Shown here: piece by piece, positions 42,860 through 52,295 of the stretch
Layout: the number at the start of each line of letters is the position of its first letter
Position numbering within the stretch: position 1 is the stretch's first letter
NCBI RefSeq assembly: GCF_007670255.1
Contig: NZ_SZVS01000011.1
Span: forward strand, 108,165-172,164
Length of the DNA: 64,000 bases
Source: Paenarthrobacter nicotinovorans
Lineage (GTDB): Bacteria > Actinomycetota > Actinomycetes > Actinomycetales > Micrococcaceae
Direction of reading: 5' to 3'
Translations under genes and position numbers: made by a program
The notes under the pieces: generated by a model
The model's database searches: none
Told to the model about the DNA's origin: nothing
The model's input: only the letters and a program-made list of their open reading frames with translations

Positions 42860-43759
42860 TTAGGGCGCGCCGCCGCGCGAGATGAGTTCCTTGGCCAGAC
42901 GGCGGTAGGCATCGGCACCGATGTGGTTGCCCGCGTAGCTGGTGATCGGCTCTGCGGCGACCGTGGCGTCCGCGAACTTGATGGAGCGCTTGATGACTGT
43001 CTCGAAGACCTTGTCACCGAAAGCTTCCACCAGGCGGGAGATGACTTCGCGGCTGTGGAGGGTCCGGGCGTCGTACATGGTGGCCAGAACGCCATCGACC
43101 TGCAGGCGCGGGTTCAGTCGGTCCTGGACTTTCTCGATGGTTTCCACCAGCAGGGCCACGGCACGCAGGGCGAAGAACTCGCAGATCAACGGGATGATGA
43201 CGCCATGGGCTGCCGTGAGCGCGTTGACGGTCAACAGGCCCAACGACGGCTGGCAGTCAATGAGGACGACGTCGTAATCGTCTTCGACGTTCTTGAGTGC
43301 GCGATCCAGGACCTGCTCCCGGGCGACCTCGTTGACGAGTTGCACTTCAGCCGCGGAGAGGTCGATGTTGGCCGGAAGGAGATCCACGCCTTCGACTCCG
43401 GTTTGCTGGATGGCATCGCGGATGTTCACCTTGCGGTCCATCAGGACGTTGTAGACGGTGAGGTCGAGTTCGTGCGGGTTGGCTCCAAGCCCTGCCGACA
43501 AAGCACCCTGCGGATCAAAGTCCACCAGCAGGACACGGCGGCCATACTCTGCGAGCGCAGCCGCGAGGTTGATGGTGGACGTTGTCTTACCGACACCACC
43601 TTTTTGGTTGACCATGGCGATGACCCGCGCCGGACCATGGGAGGCGAGCGGGGCAGGTTCCGGGAATTCGCGGTGAGGGCGGCCCGTGGGCCCCATGACG
43701 GCGTCTTCCAGATCGAGCCCAGCGCCTTCCAGCGTAGCTGTTCCCCGTTCGATGCTCAC
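42860..43759 (-). CDS. ParA-family ATPase of the scpAB operon (Rv1708-like)
   Basis: 299 residues from GTG 43759 (VSIERGTATLEG); the frame is open to 43819. Deviant Walker A MVNQKGGVGKTTSTINL near residue 53, switch VDFDPQGALSAGLG and Walker B VVLIDCQPSLGLLTVNAL mark the ParA/Soj group. No ParB is adjacent. In mycobacteria the same gene precedes scpA, so it may help place origin-proximal chromatin or load condensin, which is inference. The start lacks a strong ribosome site. Confidence 0.92.
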   Translation of the reverse strand: MSIERGTATLEGAGLDLEDAVMGPTGRPHREFPEPAPLASHGPARVIAMVNQKGGVGKTTSTINLAAALAEYGRRVLLVDFDPQGALSAGLGANPHELDLTVYNVLMDRKVNIRDAIQQTGVEGVDLLPANIDLSAAEVQLVNEVAREQVLDRALKNVEDDYDVVLIDCQPSLGLLTVNALTAAHGVIIPLICEFFALRAVALLVETIEKVQDRLNPRLQVDGVLATMYDARTLHSREVISRLVEAFGDKVFETVIKRSIKFADATVAAEPITSYAGNHIGADAYRRLAKELISRGGAP

Positions 43760-43892
43760 GTATCTAACCACTCTTTCGACGACGATCTTCCCTGCCACTG
43801 CGCCCCCGGGCTGCAGCATTACTACTCCTTCAGGCTACAGGTCCCGACACGGTTATTCGGGGAACTTGACATTGTCCCTTGTTTGAGCCTTG

Positions 43893-43910
43893 ACCCTCTA
43901 GTTGAGGTCG
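43893..43910. promoter_or_regulatory. Imperfect GACC(C)TC repeat upstream of the parA-scpAB operon
   Basis: GACCCTC and GTTGAGGTC stand around TA at 43892-43909 on the plus strand, about 130 bases before the parA start. The arms recall the CACCCTCAAC/GTTGAGGGTG palindrome by the merR genes, but with shorter centre spacing. It may be a regulator site. No convincing promoter pair was found. Confidence 0.3.
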
Positions 43911-43951
43911 AAGGTTCCGCCACGTTCTTGTGCCGGGAAAAGAAAACGGCG

Positions 43952-43981
43952 AAGGCCGGCACACTGGGAGGTGCCGGCCTT
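43952..43981. terminator. Terminator of dctA
   Basis: AAGGCCGGCAC (43952-43962) and GTGCCGGCCTT (43971-43981) form a perfect 11-pair stem with an 8-base loop, 33 bases past the dctA stop on the minus strand. A T-rich tail (TTTTC) follows a little further on that strand. Confidence 0.75.
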
Positions 43982-44013
43982 TGCCGCGGAAGGAGACTGT
44001 GATGCAGGCGTCG

Positions 44014-45360
44014 CTAGACGGTCGCCTTCGCACGGGTTTCAGTCTCGACGTCGGCCTCCGGCTCGCTGCCGTGGGCGATCATCGTCTGCTCGTCGAACGG
44101 CTCGCTTCCGGACAGGACGCGCTCAACCTGGCCGTTGTCGATTTCCTTGACCCAGGTACCGATGAGCACCGTGGCCACGGCGTTGCCGGTGAAGTTGGTC
44201 AGGGCCCGGGCTTCGGACATGAAGCGGTCAATTCCCACGATCATGCCCACGCCACCGAGGAGTTCGGGCTTGTGTGCCTGCAGACCTGCGGCGAGGGTGG
44301 CCAGACCTGCACCCGTGACGCCTGCGGCGCCCTTGGAAGCGATGATCATGAACACCAGCAGGGAGATCTGCGCACCCAGGTCCAGCGGGGTGCCCATGGC
44401 GTTGGCCACGAACAGGGATGCCATGGTCAGGTAGATGGCCGTGCCGTCCAGGTTGAAGGAGTAGCCCGTGGGAACCGTAACGCCTACGACCGGCTTGGAG
44501 ACGCCCAGGTGTTCCATCTTGGCGATCAGGCGCGGAAGTGCTGCTTCGGAGGAGGAGGTGGAGAAGATCAACAGGTATTCGCGTGCCAGGTACTTCATGA
44601 GGCGGAAGATGTTGACGCCGGCCACTGCGCGGAGCAGGGTTCCGAGGATCACCACGATGAAGAGGGCACAGGTGATGTAGAAGGCCACCATCAGGGTGAA
44701 CATGCTCAGGATTGCCTGGGCGCCGGTTGCACCCACGACGGCGGCGATGGCACCGAAGGCACCGACCGGGGCAAGCCACATGATCATGATCAGGATGCGG
44801 AAGACCAGGCGCTGGCCGTGGCCGATGGCGTTCAGGATGGGCTGGCCCTGCTTGCCCATCTTCTGGAGGGCGAATCCGACCAGGATGGCTGCGAGCAGCG
44901 TGGGCAGGACGGGGATGTCACCGGGGATGATGCCGAGGAGGAAGTCCACGGTGCTGTCCGTGGCCGCCTTCTTGTTGGGATCGTACGGGGTCAGCTTCAG
45001 GCCTTCACCGGGGTGGATAAGGTTACCGACCACCAGGCCGATGGCGAGCGCGAACGTGGACATGGCCACGAAGTAGCCCAGGGCCAGGCCTCCGACCTTG
45101 CCAACCGTAGCGGCCTTGGCGATTGAACCGATGCCCAGCACGATCGTGCAGAAGATCACCGGGGCAATCATCATCTTGATGAGTTTGATGAAACCGTCCC
45201 CCAACGGTTTCAGTGACTTTCCGACCTCCGGGAACAAGAGTCCGACGACAGCGCCGAGCACGACGGCCAGGATGACCGCGATGTACAGGTAATGCGACTT
45301 GTCGAGTCCCTTGCGTCCACTTTTGGCAGCTACTGCCGACTCTCCTCGTTGAGAGGTCAT
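44014..45360 (-). CDS. dctA: C4-dicarboxylate/cation symporter DctA
   Basis: SLC1-type symporter of 448 residues importing succinate, fumarate or malate. Start is ATG 45360 behind AGAAGGAG; the frame is open far upstream but that part is antisense to the sensor kinase gene. About eight membrane spans plus re-entrant loops. Diagnostic segments: KMMIAPVIFCTIVLGI, SSSEAALPRL (serine-rich hairpin) and GYSFNLDGTAIYLTMASLF, the substrate/cation motif with N and D. It diverges from a DcuS/CitA-type two-component pair, which should control it. Confidence 0.95.
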   Translation of the reverse strand: MTSQRGESAVAAKSGRKGLDKSHYLYIAVILAVVLGAVVGLLFPEVGKSLKPLGDGFIKLIKMMIAPVIFCTIVLGIGSIAKAATVGKVGGLALGYFVAMSTFALAIGLVVGNLIHPGEGLKLTPYDPNKKAATDSTVDFLLGIIPGDIPVLPTLLAAILVGFALQKMGKQGQPILNAIGHGQRLVFRILIMIMWLAPVGAFGAIAAVVGATGAQAILSMFTLMVAFYITCALFIVVILGTLLRAVAGVNIFRLMKYLAREYLLIFSTSSSEAALPRLIAKMEHLGVSKPVVGVTVPTGYSFNLDGTAIYLTMASLFVANAMGTPLDLGAQISLLVFMIIASKGAAGVTGAGLATLAAGLQAHKPELLGGVGMIVGIDRFMSEARALTNFTGNAVATVLIGTWVKEIDNGQVERVLSGSEPFDEQTMIAHGSEPEADVETETRAKATV

Positions 45361-45429
45361 GGGATTCTCCTTCTGGATACTGTGTAAGGCGCTGCGGTCC
45401 TGCACTGATGTCCAATCCGCTGCCCTTGT

Positions 45430-45467
45430 GTGATATCCATCATTGAGCCGTGGGTGACATACATCAC
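45430..45467. promoter_or_regulatory. Direct repeats between dctA and the sensor kinase gene
   Basis: TGATATCCATCA (45431-45442) and TGACATACATCA (45455-45466) match at 10 of 12 positions with starts 24 bases apart. They lie in the divergent dctA/sensor gap and are good candidates for binding by the response regulator encoded at 47142. Confidence 0.5.
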
Positions 45468-45498
45468 CGTTGCGGTCATATTGGTCATGGAGGTCCTT

Positions 45499-47145
45499 GT
45501 GTTTCACAGCTGGAGCATTGCCCGACGTTTGTTTGTGGCAAACCTGCTGTTCGTCCTGGTGATGACGGCGGTGTTCGGGACCTTTTCCGTGGTTGAGGCC
45601 AGGGACAGGGCCTACGACAACGCGGGCGGGCGAATGCTGGCCCTTGCCACGTCCATCGCGAACAACCCTTTGGTGCTCGACGCGGCTTCCACCGCCAACC
45701 CTTCGGAAGTCCTTCAGCCCTATGCGTTGAAGGTCATGCACGACGCCGATGCCGACTTCATCACGATCATGGCACCGGACCGCACCCGCTGGACCCACCC
45801 CCGGGCCGAGGAACTGGGCAAGCCCTACATCGGAACCATCGAGCCTGCGTTGCGGGGTGAGACGTTCACGGAAGTCACGGCCGGAACGCTGGGCCCTTCG
45901 GTCCGCACGATTGCACCCGTCAGGGCTGCGGATGGTTCCATCAAAGCTTTGGTCGCCGCCGGAGTCACGGTCCGTACTGTCGATACCGACGTGGCCGACC
46001 GGCTGGGCGTCATTGGTGGCATCGCCTTGGTGGTGTTGGCCTTTGGGTCTTTTGCTGCCTGGCTGCTGGGACGCTACCTGCGTTCGGTCACCCGCGGTTG
46101 GGGGCCGGAGCAACTGGCGCAACTCTTCGCCTACTACGAATCGGTGCTGCACTCGGTCCGTGAAGGTGTGATCCTCATCGACACCCGCGGCAAAGCCGTG
46201 ATGTACAACGACCAAGCGGCGGAACTGCTGGGATTGGAACCCTCCGACGCCGACCGCTCACCCGAGGCCGCCCCGAAGCTGGCTGAGCTTCCCTTCGACG
46301 GCAGCCTGCGGGCACTCTTTGAATCCGGCAGGCCCGCGCACGACGAGATCCACCTCACCGGATCCCGTATTTTGGTGGTCAACCAGGCCCCTGCCATCGG
46401 CCCGGTTCCGGCCCGCGGCCGGCAGAAACCGGCGGTCTACGGCACCGTGGCGACCATCAGGGACCGCACGGAAATCGAGTCCCTCGGCACCGAACTGCAG
46501 ACAATGAAAACACTCTCGGATGCCCTGCGTGCCCAGACCCACGAACATGCCAACCGGCTGCACATGATCGTTTCGTTGCTGGAACTGGGCCGCACCCCGC
46601 AGGCCCTGGACTTTGCCACCAAGGACCTGGAGCTGAGCCAGCAACTCACCGATGACATGGTGGCGTCGGTGGACGAACCCGTGATGAGCGCGTTGGTGAT
46701 GGGCAAGGCAGCCGAAGCGCACGAGCGTGGCGTGGAACTGGTGGTCCGAACCTCGGGCAGCGGCGGCGTCCGGGGGCTGGAGATCCAGGATCTGGTCACC
46801 ATCCTGGGAAACCTGCTGGACAACGCGATCGACGCCGCGGCCACCGGAGATTTCCCGAGGCAGGTTGAGTTGGAGGTCGACGCCGGTGCTGCCGCCGTCG
46901 AATTCACGGTCCGCGATTCGGGCGGAGGCATCGATCCGGCGTCGATCGACGACGTACTGCAGTACGGATTCAGCACCAAGTCCCCCGATGGTACCGCCGG
47001 CGGTGCCCATGGCCGGGGCGTTGGCCTGGCCTTGGTGCGGCAGGCCGTCCAGCGACTCAACGGTACGATGACCATCAGCAATCCCGGCGGCGCGCAGTTC
47101 CATGTTGTGCTGCCCGCGCCCGTTCCGGAGGAAGAGAAAGCATGA
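45499..47145 (+). CDS. Sensor histidine kinase, DcuS/CitA type (dicarboxylate sensing)
   Basis: 548 residues from GTG 45499, which has GGAGG at ideal distance; the frame is open to 45430. Two membrane spans (about residues 10-32 and 170-192) flank an extracytoplasmic PAS-like sensor. A cytoplasmic PAS domain follows (ILIDTRGKAVMYNDQAAELLG). The phosphorylation helix has the family's QTHEHANRLHMIVSLLELG, then the ATPase with N box NLLDNAIDAA, DSGGGI and GRGVGLALVRQ. The response-regulator gene overlaps as ATGA. With dctA divergent, dicarboxylates are the probable signal. Confidence 0.93.
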   Translation: MFHSWSIARRLFVANLLFVLVMTAVFGTFSVVEARDRAYDNAGGRMLALATSIANNPLVLDAASTANPSEVLQPYALKVMHDADADFITIMAPDRTRWTHPRAEELGKPYIGTIEPALRGETFTEVTAGTLGPSVRTIAPVRAADGSIKALVAAGVTVRTVDTDVADRLGVIGGIALVVLAFGSFAAWLLGRYLRSVTRGWGPEQLAQLFAYYESVLHSVREGVILIDTRGKAVMYNDQAAELLGLEPSDADRSPEAAPKLAELPFDGSLRALFESGRPAHDEIHLTGSRILVVNQAPAIGPVPARGRQKPAVYGTVATIRDRTEIESLGTELQTMKTLSDALRAQTHEHANRLHMIVSLLELGRTPQALDFATKDLELSQQLTDDMVASVDEPVMSALVMGKAAEAHERGVELVVRTSGSGGVRGLEIQDLVTILGNLLDNAIDAAATGDFPRQVELEVDAGAAAVEFTVRDSGGGIDPASIDDVLQYGFSTKSPDGTAGGAHGRGVGLALVRQAVQRLNGTMTISNPGGAQFHVVLPAPVPEEEKA

Positions 47146-47855
47146 CAGAGATCCGCGTCCTGGTTGTCGAGGACGAGCCCATAGCATCGGATGCACATTC
47201 GGTCTACGTGGGCCGTTTGGACGGTTTCACCCTGGTGGGAACAGCGCCGGATGGACAATCGGCGCTGCGGATCCTCGGCGAGTTCGCGGCCTCGGGCTCC
47301 CCTGTTGACCTGGTCCTGCTGGACATGAACCTTCCGGACTTGCACGGCCTTGATGTCGCACGCCGGATGCGCTCTGCGGGCGTCTTTGCCGACATCATCG
47401 CCATCACCGCTGTGCGCGAACTGAACATCGTCCGCAGCGCCGTCTCGATCGGCGTCGTGCAGTACCTCATCAAGCCCTTCACGTACGCAACGTTTGCCGA
47501 CAAGCTCCGCAGCTACAGGACCTTCCGGGAACAACTGGCAGGTTCACTGTCCGGGATCTCCAAGGCCGGCGCGTCGCAAAGCGATGTGGACCAGGCGTTC
47601 GCCAGCCTCCGCGCTCCCACGGAACTACCGCTGCCCAAAGGCCTTTCCGGTTCTACGCTGGAAGCAGTGAAGGACCTCGTGCGGGCGCGGCAGGATGCTG
47701 TCTCCGCCAGCGAAGTCATGGACGCACTGGGCATGTCCAGGGTGACGGCCCGGCGCTACCTGGAGTACCTTGCCGACGCCGGAACAGTAACCAGGGCGCC
47801 TCGCTACGGCACTCCCGGGCGGCCGGAGAACGAGTACGGCTGGAACCGGAACTGA
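47142..47855 (+). CDS. Response regulator of the CitB/DcuR group
   Basis: 237 residues. Receiver domain: VLVVEDEPIASDAHS with the acidic pocket, phosphoacceptor Asp in LVLLDMNLPDLHG, and Lys in YLIKPFTYATF. A C-terminal helix-turn-helix of the CitT/DcuR sort follows, with VSASEVMDALGMSRVTARRYLEYLADAG as recognition region. ATG 47142 overlaps the sensor stop by four bases. It probably activates dctA through the repeats in the divergent gap. The prp regulator gene follows 77 bases later but is separately controlled. Confidence 0.93.
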   Translation: MTEIRVLVVEDEPIASDAHSVYVGRLDGFTLVGTAPDGQSALRILGEFAASGSPVDLVLLDMNLPDLHGLDVARRMRSAGVFADIIAITAVRELNIVRSAVSIGVVQYLIKPFTYATFADKLRSYRTFREQLAGSLSGISKAGASQSDVDQAFASLRAPTELPLPKGLSGSTLEAVKDLVRARQDAVSASEVMDALGMSRVTARRYLEYLADAGTVTRAPRYGTPGRPENEYGWNRN

Positions 47856-47864
47856 TGCGGCGAA

Positions 47865-47926
47865 TGTATACACAAACCCGCAAGAATTGGTAAACACTGG
47901 CCTCAAGCAGGCTCTGTGTATACACT
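47865..47926 (+). promoter_or_regulatory. TGTATACA palindromes before the GntR gene
   Basis: The palindrome TGTATACA at 47865-47872 and the longer GTGTATACAC at 47916-47925 have centres 52 bases apart, about five helical turns. The second lies only 7 bases before the gntR ATG. They are the natural operator pair for autoregulation of the GntR protein and control of the prp genes that follow. Confidence 0.65.
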
Positions 47927-47932
47927 GATGGC

Positions 47933-48571
47933 ATGCGCGCCAGTGATCGGGCTTACACGGCCCTTCGTGAGGACATCCTTGAATGGCGCCTGCCACCGGG
48001 TACGGTCCTCGCCGAAGTGGAACAATCGGAACGGCTTGGAGTCTCACGAACCCCGGTCCGTGAGGCACTGGGCCGACTCACCGCTGAAGGCCTGACGGCG
48101 GCGGGCGGCCGGGGCGTCGTCGTCACCGATATCTCACTGGACAGCATCGACGAACTGTTCGAACTGCGCGAAACCCTGGAAGTCAGGGCCGCTTCCCTCG
48201 CGGCACAGCGCGGCGAACCGGGCATCTTTGCCCGCTTGCAGGCGCAACTGCTGCAGGCCCCCGGACTGATCAACGACGACGACCCCGCCCGCCATGAGTA
48301 CTACGACCTCGTGGGACGGCTGGACGAGGCCATCGACGCCGCCGTCTCCAATACCTACCTCGCCAACGCCATGCGTGGCCTGCGGGTCCACTTGGTCCGC
48401 GTCCGCCGTATGGCCGCCGACGATTCAGCCAGGCTCCACGCTGCCGCCGCTGAGCATGCCGCCATCGCCGAGGCCATCGCCGCGGGCAATCCGCGACTCG
48501 CCGAAGCCGCCACGATGGTTCACCTGCACCGAAGCCTGACCCACCTCAAAGCCACCCACACCCCTGCCTAG
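47933..48571 (+). CDS. GntR family (FadR/FCD) regulator of the prp operon
   Basis: 212 residues from ATG 47933. The N-terminal winged helix shows [19 protein letters not shown] and [21 protein letters not shown]; the C-terminal FCD-type helical ligand domain begins with [19 protein letters not shown]. Ribosome site is weak and the second TATA palindrome overlaps the translation start zone. Ten bases after its stop begins prpD, so it is in the prp transcript. It probably senses a methylcitrate-cycle intermediate; which one is unknown. Confidence 0.9.
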   Translation: MRASDRAYTALREDILEWRLPPGTVLAEVEQSERLGVSRTPVREALGRLTAEGLTAAGGRGVVVTDISLDSIDELFELRETLEVRAASLAAQRGEPGIFARLQAQLLQAPGLINDDDPARHEYYDLVGRLDEAIDAAVSNTYLANAMRGLRVHLVRVRRMAADDSARLHAAAAEHAAIAEAIAAGNPRLAEAATMVHLHRSLTHLKATHTPA

Positions 48572-48581
48572 AAGGAGCACC

Positions 48582-50102
48582 ATGGTCAAGAACAACCACG
48601 TCCGCGTCTACAAGAGCGAAGAAAACCTGCCCCGCGAGGAGCAGTTGGCCCACAAGATCGCCGAGGTCGCCGCCGACCCCGTAGCAGTGACGGCCGAGGT
48701 CACCGACATGGTGATCAACCGGATCATCGACAACGCCTCCGTGGCCATCGCCTCGTTGAACCGGGCACCGATCGTTGCGGCCCGGGCCCAGGCCCTCACC
48801 CACGCCCCGAGCGCCAACGGCAAGGGCGCCAAGGTGTTCGGTATCAGCGAGCAGGTCTCCCCGGAATGGGCCGCGTGGGCAAACGGTGTGGCCGTGCGCG
48901 AACTCGATTACCACGACACCTTCCTGGCTGCGGACTACTCCCACCCGGGCGACAACATCCCGCCGATCCTGGCCGTCGCCCAGCACGTCGGTTCCAACGG
49001 TGCCGACCTCGTCCGGGCCATCGCTACCGGCTACGAGATCCAGGTGAACCTGGTCAAGGCCATCTGCCTGCACAAGCACAAGATCGACCACGTGGCCCAC
49101 CTTGGCCCCTCGGCAGCTGCCGGCATCGGCACCCTCCTTGGATTGGACGTCGAAACGATCTTCCAGTCCGTCGGCCAGGCCCTGCACACCACCACCGCCA
49201 CCCGGCAGTCCCGCAAGGGCGAGATCTCCACCTGGAAGGCCCACGCTCCGGCGTTCGCAGGCAAGATGGCCGTCGAAGCCGTGGACCGTGCCATGCGTGG
49301 ACAGACTTCCCCGGTGCCGATCTATGAAGGCGAAGACGGGGTCATCGCCTGGATGCTGGACGGTCCCGAGGCTTCCTACGAGGTGCCGCTGCCGCTTCCC
49401 GGTGAGGCCAAGCGCGCGATCCTGGACACCTACACCAAGGAGCACTCCGCCGAATACCAGGCGCAGGCGTGGATCGACCTCGCCCGCAAGCTCCACCGCG
49501 AGCACCCCGAAACCGCGGACCCGGCCAACGTGGCCTCGGTGCTGATCAAGACCAGCCACCACACGCACTACGTGATCGGTTCCGGCGCCAACGATCCCCA
49601 GAAGTACTCACCCACCGCCTCCCGGGAAACCCTGGACCACTCCATCCCCTACATCTTCACCGTCGCCCTGCAGGATGGCGCCTGGCACCACGTGGACTCC
49701 TACGCTCCCGAACGCGCTGCCCGCCCGGACACCGTGGCACTCTGGCACAGGGTCACCACGGTCGAAGACCCGGAGTGGACCCGCCGCTACCACTCGCTGG
49801 ACATCGCGGAGAAGGCGTTCGGTGGTTCCGTGGAGATCACGCTCACGGACGGCACTGTCATCACCGATGAGATCGCAGTAGCAGACGCGCACCCCCTCGG
49901 TGCCCGACCCTTCGCCCGCGAGCAGTACATCAACAAGTTCCGCACGCTGGCCGCCGGTTTGGTTGAGGAGGCCGAAATCGAAAGGTTCCTCGCCGCCGTC
50001 GAGCGCGTCACCGAACTCGGCGCCGGTGAACTGGACCAGCTCAACATCACCGCGGCACCGGGTGTCATTGACCTTCAGGCAGCTCCGAAGGGACTGTTCT
50101 AA
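48582..50102 (+). CDS. prpD: 2-methylcitrate dehydratase
   Basis: MmgE/PrpD-family dehydratase of 506 residues that converts 2-methylcitrate to 2-methyl-cis-aconitate in propionyl-CoA breakdown. Start ATG 48582 has AGAAGGAG. Typical family segments are [19 protein letters not shown] near residue 46, [20 protein letters not shown] near residue 105, [19 protein letters not shown] and [15 protein letters not shown]. The stop is directly followed by prpB (TAA then ATG), so both are translated from one message. Confidence 0.95.
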   Translation: MVKNNHVRVYKSEENLPREEQLAHKIAEVAADPVAVTAEVTDMVINRIIDNASVAIASLNRAPIVAARAQALTHAPSANGKGAKVFGISEQVSPEWAAWANGVAVRELDYHDTFLAADYSHPGDNIPPILAVAQHVGSNGADLVRAIATGYEIQVNLVKAICLHKHKIDHVAHLGPSAAAGIGTLLGLDVETIFQSVGQALHTTTATRQSRKGEISTWKAHAPAFAGKMAVEAVDRAMRGQTSPVPIYEGEDGVIAWMLDGPEASYEVPLPLPGEAKRAILDTYTKEHSAEYQAQAWIDLARKLHREHPETADPANVASVLIKTSHHTHYVIGSGANDPQKYSPTASRETLDHSIPYIFTVALQDGAWHHVDSYAPERAARPDTVALWHRVTTVEDPEWTRRYHSLDIAEKAFGGSVEITLTDGTVITDEIAVADAHPLGARPFAREQYINKFRTLAAGLVEEAEIERFLAAVERVTELGAGELDQLNITAAPGVIDLQAAPKGLF

Positions 50103-51008
50103 ATGCTGTACTCCGCAACCACGCCCGAGCAGAAAAGGCTGCGCCTGAGGGAGCTGCTCAGCTCCGGAACCGTGCAGCAGTTTCCCGGTGCGTTCAACCC
50201 GCTCTCGGCCCGGCTGATTGAGGAGAAGGGCTTCGCCGGTGTCTACATCTCCGGCGCAGTCCTGGCCAACGATCTCGGCCTGCCCGACATCGGCCTGACC
50301 ACGCTCACCGAGGTGGCCACCCGCGCCGGGCAGATCGCCCGCATGACCGAGCTGCCCTCGATCGTGGACGCCGACACCGGATTCGGCGAGCCAATGAACG
50401 TGGCACGCACCATCCAGGAACTCGAGAACGCGGGCCTGGCCGGGTGCCATATCGAGGACCAATTCAACCCCAAGCGCTGCGGACACCTGGACGGCAAGAA
50501 CGTCGTCGACGTCGACACCGCGGCCAAGCGCATCCGCGCAGCAGCCGACGCGCGGCGGGACCCGAACTTCCTCATCATGGCCCGCACCGACATCCGCGCC
50601 GTCGATGGCCTGCAGGCCGCCCAGGAGCGCGCGAAAGCACTGGTGGACGCCGGCGCGGACGCGGTCTTCCCGGAAGCCATGCGTGACTTGAGCGAGTTCC
50701 AAGCCATCCGCGACGCCGTGGACGTACCGATCCTGGCCAACATGACCGAGTTCGGCAAAAGCGACCTCTTCACGGTGGACCAGCTCCAGAGTGTTGGCGT
50801 GAACATGGTCATCTACCCTGTCACGCTCCTCCGCATTGCCATGGGCGCTGCAGAGCGTACTCTGGAATCGATCAAGGCTGAGGGGACCCAGGAAGCGCAC
50901 GTGGCCAAGATGCTCACGCGTGCGCGCCTCTACGAACTCGTCGACTACGAGGCATACAACCAATTCGATACCGGCGTTTTCAACTTCCAGGTTCCTGGCG
51001 TCCGCTAG
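50103..51008 (+). CDS. prpB: Methylisocitrate lyase
   Basis: 301-residue member of the PEP mutase/isocitrate lyase superfamily that cleaves 2-methylisocitrate to succinate and pyruvate. FPGAFNPLSARLIEEKGF, the metal-binding DADTGFGEP (residues about 88-96) and the catalytic loop NPKRCGH (Cys near residue 126) are visible. It begins right after the prpD stop. A 78-base gap with a ribosome site (GAAGGAG) separates it from prpC. Confidence 0.96.
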   Translation: MLYSATTPEQKRLRLRELLSSGTVQQFPGAFNPLSARLIEEKGFAGVYISGAVLANDLGLPDIGLTTLTEVATRAGQIARMTELPSIVDADTGFGEPMNVARTIQELENAGLAGCHIEDQFNPKRCGHLDGKNVVDVDTAAKRIRAAADARRDPNFLIMARTDIRAVDGLQAAQERAKALVDAGADAVFPEAMRDLSEFQAIRDAVDVPILANMTEFGKSDLFTVDQLQSVGVNMVIYPVTLLRIAMGAAERTLESIKAEGTQEAHVAKMLTRARLYELVDYEAYNQFDTGVFNFQVPGVR

Positions 51009-51086
51009 GTTCCGGATTCATCAAGGGGAACGCGGGTCCGCCGAAAATTCCAGGGCGCACCCGCACTACGAACGAAGGAGTTCAAC

Positions 51087-52226
51087 ATGGCAGATGTTGA
51101 CATCAAAAAGGGCCTTGCCGGAGTCGTGGTGGACTACACCGCCGTCTCGAAGGTCAATCCGGAGACCAACTCCCTGCTGTACCGCGGGTACCCGGTTCAG
51201 GAACTGGCCGCCAAATGCAGTTTCGAAGAGGTGGCCTACCTGCTGTGGAACGGGGAGCTGCCGGATGGGAAGCAGCTGGAAGAATTCACTGCCCGCGAGC
51301 GCGCGGGCCGCGCCCTGGATCCGGTCGTGAAGCAAGTGGTTGACGCCCTGCCCACCACCGCCCACCCCATGGATGTTTGCCGGACCGCCGCTTCCGTGCT
51401 CGGTGCCCGGCATGAATTGGCAGAGGACTCCTCGCCTGAGGCCAACATGAAGAAGGCCATCGATCTCTGGGCGGCCATGCCCGCCGTAGTGGCGTACGAC
51501 CAGCGCCGCCGTCGCGGACAGGAGCCTGTGGAACCCCGCGACGACCTTGGGTACTCGGCCAACTTCCTCTGGATGACGTTCGGCGAAGAGCCCGTGGACG
51601 AGGTCGTGGAGGCTTTCAACGTCTCGATGATCCTCTACGCCGAGCACTCGTTCAATGCCTCGACGTTCACCGCCCGGGTTGTCACCTCCACCCTTGCGGA
51701 CCTCCATTCAGCCGTTACCGCCGCCATCGGAGCGCTGAAGGGTCCCTTGCACGGTGGTGCCAACGAGGCCGTCATGCACACGTTTGACGAGATCGGCATC
51801 CGCACCGAGGAATCGCTTGAAGAAGCAGCTTCCCGGGCCAAGACGTGGATGGAAGATGCCCTGGCCCACAAGAAGAAGGTCATGGGCTTCGGGCACCGCG
51901 TCTACAAGCACGGTGATTCGCGCGTCCCCACCATGAAGGCCGCCCTGGACAAGATGATCGCCCACTACGGGCGGCCGGAACTCCTGGGCCTCTACAACGG
52001 TTTGGAACAGGCCATGGACGAGGCCAAGGCCATCAAGCCGAACCTTGACTATCCGGCAGGGCCCACCTACCACCTCATGGGCTTCGACACGCAGACGTTC
52101 ACCCCGCTGTTCGTCGCCAGCCGCATCACCGGCTGGACAGCCCACGTCATGGAGCAGCTCGCCTCGAACTCGCTGATCCGCCCGCTGAGCGAATACAACG
52201 GTCCGGAAGAGCGGCACGTGCCCTAA
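51087..52226 (+). CDS. prpC: 2-methylcitrate synthase
   Basis: 379-residue member of the citrate synthase family that joins propionyl-CoA and oxaloacetate. AEHSFNASTFTARV near residue 192 and GFGHRVYKHGDSR near residue 270 carry the catalytic His residues, and NLDYPAGPTYHLMGF is characteristic of the methylcitrate subgroup. Start ATG 51087 behind GAAGGAG. With prpD and prpB it completes the methylcitrate cycle core. Its oxaloacetate could come from pyruvate carboxylase and its succinate feed the same pool as DctA import. A terminator follows. Confidence 0.95.
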   Translation: MADVDIKKGLAGVVVDYTAVSKVNPETNSLLYRGYPVQELAAKCSFEEVAYLLWNGELPDGKQLEEFTARERAGRALDPVVKQVVDALPTTAHPMDVCRTAASVLGARHELAEDSSPEANMKKAIDLWAAMPAVVAYDQRRRRGQEPVEPRDDLGYSANFLWMTFGEEPVDEVVEAFNVSMILYAEHSFNASTFTARVVTSTLADLHSAVTAAIGALKGPLHGGANEAVMHTFDEIGIRTEESLEEAASRAKTWMEDALAHKKKVMGFGHRVYKHGDSRVPTMKAALDKMIAHYGRPELLGLYNGLEQAMDEAKAIKPNLDYPAGPTYHLMGFDTQTFTPLFVASRITGWTAHVMEQLASNSLIRPLSEYNGPEERHVP

Positions 52227-52247
52227 GGCTTCGTCCACCTAGAAACC

Positions 52248-52291
52248 ACGACGGCGGGCTGGTCACCGACAGGCGACGAGCCCGCCGTCGT
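52248..52291. terminator. Terminator between prpC and the NUDIX gene
   Basis: ACGACGGCGGGCT (52248-52260) and AGCCCGCCGTCGT (52279-52291) form a perfect 13-pair stem with an 18-base structured loop, then TGATT. It serves two convergent genes. Confidence 0.78.
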
Positions 52292-52295
52292 TGAT

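Noticed and set aside
45361..46215. N-terminal extension of the dctA frame by about 285 codons
   Set aside because: That part is antisense to the sensor kinase gene, and AGAAGGAG directly precedes the internal ATG at 45360.
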